In this document: in pieces, positions 35,640 to 47,013 of the stretch
How the letters are laid out: the number at the start of each line of letters is the position of its first letter
Position numbering within the stretch: position 1 is the first letter of the stretch
Source: Symbiodinium microadriaticum
Taxonomy: Eukaryota > Sar > Dinophyceae > Suessiales > Symbiodiniaceae
Assembly: GCA_001939145.1 (NCBI GenBank)
Contig: LSRX01000421.1
Location: 440,082 to 504,081 of the forward strand
Reading direction: 5' to 3'
Length of the DNA stretch: 64,000 nt
Translations under genes and position numbers: made by a program
Notes under the pieces: model-generated
Told to the model about the DNA's origin: nothing
Seen by the model: the letters and a program-made list of their open reading frames with translations, nothing else
Databases searched by the model: none

Positions 35640-38280
35640 GGGCAGATCAGGCGGCTGTCTGCCTTCGAACGCATCTTTGCAGAAGTCGGCTGCCACATGC
35701 GCGTCCTCTGTGTTTTCCAGTGATTCAGCATCGTCCGGCGCTTTCTGGAAGCGCGGTGCTCCTCCATATTTTCGCGCCAACCCCTCATCTCAGCTGACAC
35801 CCACGACACGGAGTTGTCGCGGAAGCTGCCAGACCTCAAAGGCTCGCGGCAAAACATGCTGGCAGGACTTGAACTGCAGCTCCGAGTGCTGGGCTCCACG
35901 TAGACTCGCAAGTCGGGCGTGGGCTGCACATTGCAAAGGGAGCTCACCTGGTCGCCAGCTTCGCAGCTGTGTCCCACTGCCGGACTTCGCATTGCAGTTG
36001 CCTGGCGCAGTATCCAAGTAGCGAAGACTGCAGCGACCTGCAGCCCGGGCCAGCTGAACGCAGCCCCTCGCTTCCGCTTGAGGCTTCGGGCCGCATAGAA
36101 GCAGATGGAGCGAAGCAGTACAGGGGCCTCCGGCGCCGGGACACAGAGCTCAGTCAAGAGCACTTACCGTGCCGAGTCCCGCACCAAACCGATGACCTGA
36201 GCAGAAGGTGGCAAGGATATGAAGTACGAAAATGTGCGAAGCAGCACTGCGCAGCAGTATGCAGTAATGGAAGCATGGTTTTTCGAGTGTTGCCAGCCTT
36301 GTCCTCGATCAGGAGTACAATGTACAAGCTGAACACAGCTCGACCTTGGGAAAAATCCAAGCCGCGTGCAGCTTCCTGTAGAACACTTTCGAATCCGTGG
36401 CACGGGCTAACGCAGGCCATGAGGAAAGGGGCCCATGGCCAGGACAGGGACCTGAGAGCTCAGAACTTTCCGAAGGCCGCCTAGGGCCGAGGGCTAGGAT
36501 CCCTCTTCGGCTCCAGGCCAGAAGCTCTTCCGGTCAGGTTGCCCCATTAACTAAAGCCTCACATGTCATGGCAAATTGTGTGAGCGCCGGTTCTTGCATC
36601 TTAGCTCCAAATGCTCTCAAGTCCAAGCACGCTGCCGGCACCAATGTGCGGCATACCAGGCTTGTCCATGGCAAGAAACGGCTGCAAGATACGCTTTCGG
36701 CAGGGTTGTCAAGGCAATGCACAAGACAGCTTGACTCAACCTCAAGCTGCAAACATCGCACATGCAGAGGCGCTGGAAAGCCTGAGGAGCAGCTCGTCCT
36801 GATCACCGGGAGAGATCAGAGATGGTAGCAGTGACCGCACTCTGCCGTGGGTCCTTAAAGTGCTTGTTGCAACCTCGCCTATTGCGATTGACGCGATTCT
36901 CCTGCAAGCTGTGACCACATAAGTCCAACATCTATCGACGCTTCGCCCTCGCCAATCCGTCACTAATCACATGGCAAAGCCTCACCTCGCATCAACTCCT
37001 GAAGCCTGTAGCCCTTACAGCCGATTTCTACATGGTATGCCCGGACGCGGCAACCCCGTCAAGTCTCCCCCAAACATAGGCAAACAAGGCCCCGATGCGC
37101 AGGCTCGTCTTTGCACTGACGCGGCTTACTGCTGTAGGTTACACGGCACGTTGGCCTCTCCCACAGCACGGGCTCGTCTCGGAACAACACGTCCACACGA
37201 TCACGATTTTGATCAACTTATTGCCGGGCCGGCGAGACATACAACAACTGCCATTTCAGAAGCGCTGCCATTGCCACTCAAGAACCTGACCTGCTGCCTG
37301 TCCGCAGACTGTACGGTGGCGACCACGGAACGTCGTCCACACCTCACAGCTGGCAAAGTTCACCAACCTGAACCGGGCAGCGGCTCAATCCACTGGGTGT
37401 GCGACGAACGCCCCATTGCTTGTGCAGCTCCCGCTGGCTGTGCAGGAGCTCAAAATCCAAAGCTATGGCTTTGCGGAGAATCCTGCCAGTCCGTGTTGGT
37501 TTCCCTTTACACCAGAATGTGCTGATCTAACTGCATACCGAGCTCGACCAGGAAAGGCTTTCGATTCATGGCTTTCGATTTCAGGGTACAGTGATCCTCC
37601 TCGAAAATCCAATGCTGCATCCAACTCGTGTAACCTGCAACAAACGACAAAAAACAGTTGCCTTATGTTGTCCTTTCTGACGTGACGACCCGCCTGCGAG
37701 GCCAATGTTCCAACCTCAAAACGCAATTCAGACAAGAGCTGGTCTCGGCACGAACCGTGCATTACACAAGTGGTGTCAGCTCAAAGCCACACATATGGAG
37801 CTCATCTGCTTTGTACATGATTGCCAGCGAGTGTAGTTCTGTGCTCCTGGCCGGCATTGTAAATGAATGACGCGTCTCCGATTGTCTCCGACTTGTGCAA
37901 TGGTCACCGGTGCTAACAGCTACTTACACCCAAAAAGCACGTTTCCGTAGTTTCTGCCCTGATAAAATTCGCGTATCGTGAGTGTCTTGACATGGATGGT
38001 TCCACTGGCGAAATTGCAATACATCGCGAGGACGAAAGTTTTGACCTTCTGGACCTTTCTTGTCTTAAGACATCTTGCGGAGTAGCGGAGTACCGACAAG
38101 TGCGATTTACGTGGCCTGGCCAGCGGAGTATTTTATACGCCGTTTTGAAATTATACTACTTTAATGTTTCGGCGGAGTATTTGGCTGGTCCTGTTTGTTA
38201 GGATTCTACGGGGGAACGGGGGCCTCTCTTCAAGGAAACAAGGAATAGGTCAAACTTTCGTCCTACCGCAGTATTGGCGA
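35640..38280. other. No recognised gene
   Basis: The stretch upstream of the first visible PP2C exon should contain the 5' end of that gene, but I could not place an exon. No other family is recognised in 36-38.3 kb on either strand. Confidence 0.3.
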
Positions 38281-38286
38281 AGCAGA

Positions 38287-39781
38287 TCAACATAATCGGT
38301 CAGTTTCGTGTGCTACGCCAGCAATGAAATGGCTGCTGGGGAGATGCATCGCGGCTTGACTGGGCACGACCGTGATTGACAATGACTGGCGTCGCTTCGA
38401 AGAATACTTTGACATACTTGCCAACAATAGTAGATCTGCTGGGGAGCTTACCACCACTTGCGCGCGGCTGAGCATGTCCATGTCGAACATCACCTTTGAA
38501 TTGGCCGCGTCGTGAGGCAGGCAGGCAGAGCAGTTGCGGCTTCCTCGGCGGCCATTTGCAGCGCCGTGGCATCGCCGGGCAGAAATCTGGCTACCTGCTG
38601 GGTTGGGGCTTAGAGTTGCCGCCGATATGACGGTTTATAGGGATGCTGGTGGACAAGGGCAACTATTCCCACGACTTGTCTACGCAGTTTCTGTATGCAT
38701 GCATCGTAGCATGCAGCACGAGCGGAGCCGGTTGCGCAATCAACCGTCCGTGTGCGGTATGGGATGCTCGCCCTCATCCAGCCATGTCGGGCGAGGGAAG
38801 CACAGCCCGGATTCGTGTTGATAAGGGTCCTCCATGCCTGGTTAGTCGGAGACTGACAGGCTACGCAGCACTCCGCTTTGCAGACCTCGTCGAAGCTTGC
38901 CTGTGCTGACACCCTCCCGATATAAAGCATATCTGCGTGTTCGGGTGCCGCTGCGTCGCCGCTGCAGTGGATTTGAGGCTTGCTAGCGATATGACAGAGC
39001 TTCCACATACAAAATGTCTCGGAAGTGTCCCTGACGAAAACATCTGGCGATGTCACTCTCTCACTCGGAGCCCTCAGCGCAAGCGCGTCTAGCAACCTGT
39101 GATACTACGTCGATGCCAATGCCTTCCTCGACACAGGCAGGATTGACCATGTAGCTCATTGCGGCCTCGACGCCGACAGCACTTCGACGGTGGGTCTCAG
39201 AGTGGCGAAGCCCAATGACCTAGTCAGCCCGTCTGTCAAAGTCGACGAAGCTGGTTCACCCTTCAATCTCCGCGAAAAAATCAGCCGATGCACCTGCATG
39301 ACGCCCTGCTTCGCTTGCATCGCGCTAATGACCTCCAGCTGCACATGGTTGCACCATGTTGCACCAGAAGATTAACTCACTCACGTCGGAAAGGCTTGAC
39401 ACCCCGCCAACTGCGCCTCGTCCACGATGTCTGCAGAGTCTGATGCCACAAAAAGCCTTTGCGAGGCATCTCCCGTCATGCCACTAATGACACAAGCACA
39501 TGGTGCATGAGACCCGGTCTGGCACAATTCTGCCCTGCAGAGCTGCAGCTCTTCTGCTGCACGCAGGACCTGCAAGGGTCGGCGACAAGCAGCCCCCAAC
39601 AAAAAGTCTCTACGAGACGCCTCGTAGACATAGTCCTCAACCGCATGATATCTGTTGAAAGGGTTCGTCACCTAAGATTGCAAAGAGGGCCGCAGAATGC
39701 CGCAAAACACGCGAATGCGAGCCAGGCACCTGGCTTTGTCTCCGCGGCGAACATGCAGGGCGAGCAAGGACGATGGAGCAC
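38287..39781 (-). CDS. GT23/FUT8-like (alpha-1,6-fucosyltransferase-type) glycosyltransferase, partial
   Basis: Exons on the minus strand: 39781-39735 (APSSLLALHVRRGDK), 39671-39621 (VTNPFNRYHAVEDYVYE), 39569-39544 (VLRAAEEL), 39456-39417 (LFVASDSADIVDE), and an exon beginning at 38493 (VMFDMDMLSRAQVVVSSPAD). In FUT8/NodZ-type enzymes an HVRR-TDK nucleotide-sugar loop is followed by a y-h-veeY helix, a v-l-ATDd strand and an ilDi-fLSqAd-lV-SS segment; the same order is seen here. Three introns (39672-39734, 39570-39620, 39457-39543) have GC donors and AG|G acceptors. The link between 39.4 and 38.5 kb is unresolved, as are both gene ends; the open frame from 38493 stops at 38287. Substrate cannot be told; other GDP-fucose transferase families share the HVRR loop. 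Confidence 0.6.
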
Positions 39782-39799
39782 CTGCCGACCGGTAACAGC

Positions 39800-40580
39800 C
39801 GGGCCAAGCCCCGAAATCGCAATTCGAAACTGCGCCTGGCCCTGGCCCTTGCTGCAATTGCAGCCTCTCTGGGACATCACTGGGACATACTGGGACCAAA
39901 ACGGGAGCAAGGCATACATTCACGTTCTGCGGGCCCCGCTGAAAGCGCTCGAAGAATTCCAAAATCAAGCTGCTGGGCTGCCAGAGTGCCGCCTTCCAAA
40001 GGGTCATTGCATCTGTTATACAGGCTACACAGAGACACGTTCACACGTCGCACTCCCACCTGCACTGGGCCTGCAGACAGCATCCTGATTCTGGATTGCC
40101 GCGCAGCTGTCCTTGATAGCCTCCGAGAGCTTCGCGGCATCTCCTGCGCACATGGCGAGCCATGGCGAGCCACAGAGATGGAACCTCGACCACGTGTTGC
40201 CTCACATGTGACTCCGTGACCGGACCTTGAACAAGCACTCCCATCCACCCTGACGAAACTGCACCTGGACACGGCTGCAACATGGCAATTCCGCGGTTAG
40301 GTCGGTCATGCTTGGGACGGTAGCGCAGAGCCCACTCGGATTTGTTATATGCGAAGCACCAAGGAGGCCTCACCAAGAAATGCAAGGCCTTGGGATTGCA
40401 AGATCTCACATGAAACCGCTCAAACTCGTCAAGACTCTTTTCAAGGCCGGAGCATTTCGAGTTGTTGGTGTATCTTCCCATATGCTCGAAAAATTCTGCA
40501 CGTTTGCCAAAGTGCATCGCCTTGACCTCAGCAAGCAGGTATCGGAAGGCTTCCTGTCGGGCGCGACATACGCCTGCAAA
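39800..40580. other. No recognised gene
   Basis: Between the GT23-like exons and the GGGFGSK exon I see no recognisable domain. A minus frame near 40517-40420 (MHFGKRAEFFEHMGRYTNN) looks protein-like and could be an exon of either neighbour. Confidence 0.3.
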
Positions 40581-40589
40581 CTGCCTTTA

Positions 40590-41880
40590 CACTGCATGCG
40601 AAGCGGCGGCGCTTGCCACGGCCATCTGCAGTTTGGAGCCGAAGCCACCTCCAATGCCGATTGAAACCTTGCGTACCTTGAAGGGGCGCACTTCGATTTC
40701 CATTCGGATCCTCTCACCGACTCTCACCGTTGCGGAACCTGCCACGGAGATCTTGGCGAGGTTCTCAAGAGATGCCTGCAAGGCAGGAAATCCACACATC
40801 ATGCTGGGGATGGCAGAAGTTGTTCGCACAGATCCCGCACCGAGTGCATGGCCGGATGCGTGCATCTTTCAGATTTGAGGCCAAGCTTTCTTGGGCCGAA
40901 GCCGTACTGCTGGCCTCCCAAGTCTCGGATCCACACCACGCCTGAAGAATCCCGAGGGTTTTGACCTCTGCGCCATCGGCACGGCAGGCGCTCGGAGATT
41001 TGCAGGACAATGTTTCGTCCTTCGGGCACAGATACAGCACGGCTCGCCATCTGTGACAAGGGCAGACTTCAATCAGCTGAGCAGAAGGCACACCAGTCTT
41101 CATCTTCCGGGCATCCACAACCTCTCGCTGAAACGGTACTCCAGGTCGCAGTCGCTTCCGTCCTGCCTGGCAAGGGCGGCTGCTCTTTCCGGAAGCCCTT
41201 CGCGATGGACAAGAGAGTCTCCTGGCCACGGCATGCGGCCACGGCCCAGGCGCTGACGCTTTGCTGCTCGTGCCCGGGCCTGCTGCCAGTGTTCCAAATG
41301 CAATCTGCCGGGGCCTCACGGAACTGACGGCAAAAGGCAAGGGCACGGCAGCAATGTGAGACGGGGCCGACGCCGTCGAGGCGAAAGCGCTCCCATGTTC
41401 CGGGGCGGTGGATGCCAAGCAGCTTGTGACCTCAACTGCCGGTACAAAGCAGAAGATTGTCCTCAGCATGCCTGAGGAGCTGTGGCGAGAAGACCAAAGG
41501 AGGAATCGGTGACATTACGTATTGAATCCAGTGATGTTACTTCGAGGAGAAAGCATCCAAACTCAGCCGGGAAACTGAACCTTCCAGCTTCGACAGCCTA
41601 AGATCTCGGCTGTCAGCTTCGCACTTCGCATCACTTGTGCCGGCGGCCCGGCCTGGAGGACGCTGATGCCAGGGCCATCAGCGCGTGTTGCTCGCACCTC
41701 AGCCAAGCTTTCCGCTTCAGGCTGCGTGCTTGCATATGCTTGCACTACTCCGCCAGCCGCCTCTCCCTCCTCTGAAACTTCGTAGCTGGTTCGAAAGCCA
41801 TTGTGATAGAAGATGTCCTGGTCACTTCGGGCGGACAGCGTCGGGCGAGCACAGCGGTCAAAGAGCGCAGTGATCAAAGC
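40590..41880 (-). CDS. Possible molybdenum-hydroxylase (xanthine dehydrogenase/aldehyde oxidase family) exons
   Basis: The minus frame at about 40690-40600 reads VRKVSIGIGGGFGSKLQMAV, like the GGGFGgK loop that holds the molybdopterin cofactor. A second minus segment at about 41870-41780 reads RPTLSARSDQDIFYHNGFRT, like the rPv-l-sR-eD-----gfR segment that normally follows that loop. Here it lies upstream of it, so the order is wrong for one gene; either two related genes are present or one match is chance. No iron-sulphur or FAD motifs were found nearby. Confidence 0.3.
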
Positions 41881-41889
41881 AGTCAACGC

Positions 41890-44800
41890 GGTCCCATGTC
41901 CCCGCAACATCTGCAAACTCTGCATGCGCAGAGTGCCAGTGGCCCGCTGCCCGCATAGCCCTGACCTTCCCATGAACCGAGGTCAAGTTGAAGCTCAAAG
42001 AGTTGTTGGGCCTGTGACGATCCTGTAAACTGCTCGTAGCTGGCCACAGTACCTGCGTGGAAGGAGACGTTTACCTCAGATCCGATGCGTTGATATGCAA
42101 AGTCGGGGAAATCTCCCTCACCCCTGAGTCGCCGTCGCCAGCATTGGCGCCCCGCTTCAATACCATATGGAAAGTCACGGATTCCTACTGACGGAAGGAC
42201 AACGGCCTACTGGGCAAACTCCCGCTGCCTGCCTCCGCCAAACTACCCAGACCCAGAAGAGAGGACTTCACCATGCACTCGCCGACCTCTTAAAGATTGA
42301 AACTTCAGAAGCAACGATCCCACGAAGTCACTACGACTAGCCTCCTCCAGGAGTGCTAGTAGGCTTGGCACGGGCCGCCTGCAAATCGGGGGCAGCTGTA
42401 CAGAGAGCGCCTATTTCGCTTCCACGCGCTAAGGACCGAGCAGCCACACCGCCGCCAGCATCTTGCTTGGCGCGGGCCAACCGAAGACATTGCCCCACTT
42501 GTCCCCTTCTTGCCGACTTCCAACGACCACGACGTCTGAGCCCATGCGCCAGCCTCAGTCACACAAGATGGCACGGAGATAATGATGTCTCTCGAATGGA
42601 CCAACGATGTCAGCCCCGGAACGCAAGAGATTTAAGCGTCAAGGTGTAATGGCCGAAACTATGAGCTTCTCGTAAAATACACGTCGAACCACGTGACCCG
42701 AACAGTGCACCCCTCCAGTCTGCAAGACCCCCAAGCGCTGCGGCGTCTTGTTGAATCCGCTGATGCGGGCTCTGTTGAGGCTCCTGCGCCCCTGTAGCGG
42801 TTGTAGCAGCACGGTGTCCAAAGCCAGATAGAAAAATCTCCAGCTTGGCAAGGCCTGGAATGAGCAAACGATGGAGGATCGCTTGCCCTTGGACTCTCGA
42901 AAACGGCCTTGAGAAGCCGCAGCAGCAGCCAAGAACGAGTCTTTGAGCCGCTCTCGCCTGAGTGCGGCTGTTGGATGTGGAGGTGTCCCGGGACTGAAGA
43001 GATGCGTTTAGCCTGCAGGGGCGGCCAAGCCGGCCAGCTCGCCGGGCTTCTGATCCTTCCAGATCGTCGGGCTGAGCCCTCAAGCTCAGTTCTTTCCGGG
43101 CCTTGCAAAGGTCTGCGAAGGCTGCACGATGCCCGCCTCTGCGGCAGACGTCGAAGCTTTGGAGATTTTGGAGGCTGGAGGACCAAGGCTCCGGCTGACG
43201 GCCACATGAGCTGCACCCAGGCGCCTGACATGCGCGAGGAGTCTCACAGGACGCATGACAAAGCTCCAAGCCTTAAGCGCCGCACCTGACATGGCATCTC
43301 CAGCTTCGATAAAGCGGCAGATCGCGCAGATTCAGTACCAAGGTTACCTACAGGGACCAGGCGCTAGGGTCTGTTCTCTTAGCCAGGCACATGCTGGGCT
43401 GCTGGCGAGCACTGTCCGTCTTGGGAGACCCAGACCTCGATTGGGGGAGCTCCAGGGATCAACACCTCTGATCCCTAGCCCTTAGATTTGCCACGCTGGT
43501 GCTCTGGCCTACCGCGCCTGTCACATTTGGCAGGGCACTTCCTCGCACAGGCACGCAGCTGCTGAAAGCCACCCGGGAGAAGCATTCGAGAAGGCGGGTG
43601 AGGTTGGCCTGGTCGAGGACCACACCATTGCATGTCCCATCTGCCTTGGAAACTTCCGGTTGTCGAAGACACCTCTTGCATCCGCGAGTCCCTCCGATAA
43701 GGCCGGAGCATCAGGCTCCACGGGCAAATTGCCGAGCCAGCGCTCGAAGCTTACTACGGTCACGAGCTGCTCGAGCCCAGGCAGGGGTTGGAGGATCGGA
43801 AAAAAAGCTTGAAACCCGCCAGAGAACTATTGCAGAGAGCTTGCTCATGTCATGCTCGGAAGAGTCGCTCTGCCATGGCTGAGCCGTCCTGGGGATTGTC
43901 GCTTAACTCCTGCCAGGGGCTACGCCGGCACGGTCTGCAGGCCGGAGCTTCCGAACTGAGGCGCCTGCTACGGGCTCCTCAAGCTCACCGTCGAACTGGT
44001 CCATGATGTGGTCCTGCCGCTTCGTAAACACTTCGGCCTCTGTGATTGCTGAATCCAGATGCTCTCCGTGAGTCGGGCTGCCTCGGTCATGGACTCAGCA
44101 CGCTGGAGCAGACTTTGGAGGAGGACCTGTTTTCTTCTTGCAGACGGATTTGTCGAAGCTGGAAACCATCAGCCAACAGGCGCAGATAGGAAAAGTCCGA
44201 AACATTCCGACTCCGTGCAGAGTATGTGAGTCTTGTGCCATCTTGTGGCTCCTTCTACGTGGCCTCACAAGCAGAGCACTTGAAGTCTGCCGCCATCTTG
44301 AGCGCTTCCACGCGATCCTCTGGAAGACAACTCGCCACCAGCTTCTGGCAATGTCGCTGATAGTCCCCGCCCTCCCTGCCCTCAACTCCTCGTCATCCGG
44401 CGGTTTCACAAAGACATGCTTATACCTCAACCCACTGCCACCAATGGCCACTCACTTCTCGGCACGTCAACTCGAGGCCAAGGCCGAAAGTACTCCCCTT
44501 CCTTCACAAACAAACGGCACAGCTCAAGAGAGCACGATTCGGATTAGCTCGATTTGCGACTGAGCACTGCTCGGATCCGGAGACCTGGTCGCCAGGCTTC
44601 ACCCCCTGAGGATACCTCGCTGCGGCTGCAAGTGGCAATGCAAGTTGACTCGGTCATTGTAGCTTTGTCACTATGTCGGTCGGATGTTGCTCTAAGACAT
44701 TGCTCCTTGTGGCAAATGAGGCTCAGGGTCAGCGCAGGCTCTGTGGTTTTTGTCGACGCTGACTGTGTCCCAACTGCAGCAGGCATGATCATTTCCTGAC

Positions 44801-45531
44801 ACGCCCCACCCGATTTAGCTAGCAACTGACCGTCATGCCTGCTGTCACCTCGGGTACTCTCGCGTGAAACATGACTAAACGCAATGACACAAATGTGTGC
44901 CTTCGGCACATTTCTGCGAATCGCAGAGCGGCCTTTTCAAGGACCGGCCCGCGTGTTCATCGCTGATTCCAGTGGCACAATTGTTACAATTCGCCGGATA
45001 CCTCGCTTTGCACCTCAGGCTGTTCCAACTCGCCAAGGGTCTGACTTCAGGCAAGCTCGGGCAGCTGCCGACAGTGACTGCCTCACGTTGACTTCCCGTC
45101 TCTGGTTGAAGGCCTTTCAAGGAGACGATGAGCACGATCCGGTGCTGCCTAAAAGGTCCGCACCTTGAAGCGACCAGTGACCTTGAATGCTTCAAGGTTG
45201 AGAGCAGGCTGCATTTTTCCGCGGCTGAGCACATGGCTTTCGCTATACGCGCGTCGAACTTCTCAATTTCCTCAACGGATGCACTTGACCTCAGATATGA
45301 GATCGGGGATCACAAAACTAAGGCTACCAACTAAGGTCGTCTATATCTTGGACACCGACCCCTGTTTCCAGATCTCAGCCCAATTTTGCGTGTTAGTGCC
45401 TCAAAGCAGGCATGGATTTGGTCTGGGCTTGTGGGCATGCTTCTGATATTAGTCGCGTGCTGAGATTCGCAGGCAGGAAGGAAAGCCCCGGGAATATCAT
45501 GGCCTTGGATGTGTCATCACAGAAACGGCCC
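41890..45531. other. Unresolved region
   Basis: No family recognised. The minus frame at about 44430-44300 (RYKHVFVKPPDDEELRAG) looks like coding sequence. At about 45395-45345 the minus strand reads TNTQNWAEIWKQGSVSKI and a stop after an AG|G site; the N-x-x-W pattern resembles the end of class I phosphodiesterases, so it may be the true last exon of the neighbouring gene. Confidence 0.3.
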
Positions 45532-46978
45532 TTATGCAGGAGTTGCCATGGCTGAGGGACGGACCATCTGCTCCGCGAGAGGTGCGATTACGAACTCGAT
45601 GAAGCCCACCTTGCCAGATAATAACGTCTGCAATGGATGCTTCCACGAGAAACAAAACGCTCTACGACGATAGAAGGATGCTGTCGGTTGAGCCTGTGAG
45701 TTTGGTCGATTAACCTTGTCGCGATCGTTGAGCATCTGCACTGGAATACCAAGCTCCTGCCAGCCGAAGACGAGCGATGAAGGCACCAAGCGGCCAAACG
45801 AGTCCGAGCGCAGACACACACACACACACACACACACACCCAAGTCTGTCGGCCTTCTCCTTGTCACCCTGAGCAAAGAACTCTTCCAAGCAAAGGTCAG
45901 CCAGATGCTCGCAGATGGCCTGAGCTCGACCACGCTAAAAACAGGTGCTCACAGGACCACTATGGCCATGACCCAAGGCTTCATCGGGTTGGAGATATCT
46001 GCCGTGTGAAGCCTCACTCGGCAATCGCTCCGCAGCTGAGGCCGGAAAGCTCTGAGCCCACGGCAGTGCTGACAACACCTGTCCCGGGCAGGGCTTCCAA
46101 CAGTTACACAGCGTTTTCCTTGTCAGGTAGACCCAGCCCGCTCTTACTCTCCGAAGGAAACTCCGACGGCGCTCTCAGAGCTCCCTCACTAGACCGCAGA
46201 GATTCACACAAGAAATGCAAGGTGCCCTGGCTCTGGGTGCCCTCATGAAGACATAATGACAGCGCTGGGCATCCAGAACGACTCGAGCCCATCGTAGGGA
46301 GAACGGAACTCAGAGTTTCGAGGCCCTCTAAAGCCCTGACTCCGCCTTCAAGCGGCTTTTCGAGTCCTCTTGCAATGCCTGGCTCAGCCTCAGCACGGAC
46401 AAGGCTAGACAGGCGTCGTTCCCACAGACGTTGAGCCCCATTGTATGTCTGTACATAAACATATCCGCACATGCACACAACAAACGAACACGGACGCACA
46501 AGACATGTCACTCGGACAACCGGCAACCGCGTGAGACTGCAGCATACACGCAGATGTACGTCCATGCCTACGCTGTCTACATATATGCATACGTAGATAC
46601 ATACATACATACATACATACATCCATCCATCCATCCATCCATCCATCCATGCATGCATCCATGCATGCATGCATGCATGCATGCATGCATGCATGCATGC
46701 ATGCATGCATGCATATGTACATACGTACGTGCGTGTGCACGTACGGGCACACGTACAAGCATACATACATGCACACATATCTGCAGGCATGCTGAATACA
46801 TATTCCGATATGTTCACGCGCGCCCGCGTGTGTGTGTGTGTGTGTGTGCGTGTAGGCAAAGCACATATTGCAATGTGCATACTTATGTGTATATATATAT
46901 ATATACATATATATATATACATATATATACATTATAACTTTCAGTATGTGTGCATATATATATATATATACATAAATG

Positions 46979-47013
<35 letters not shown>

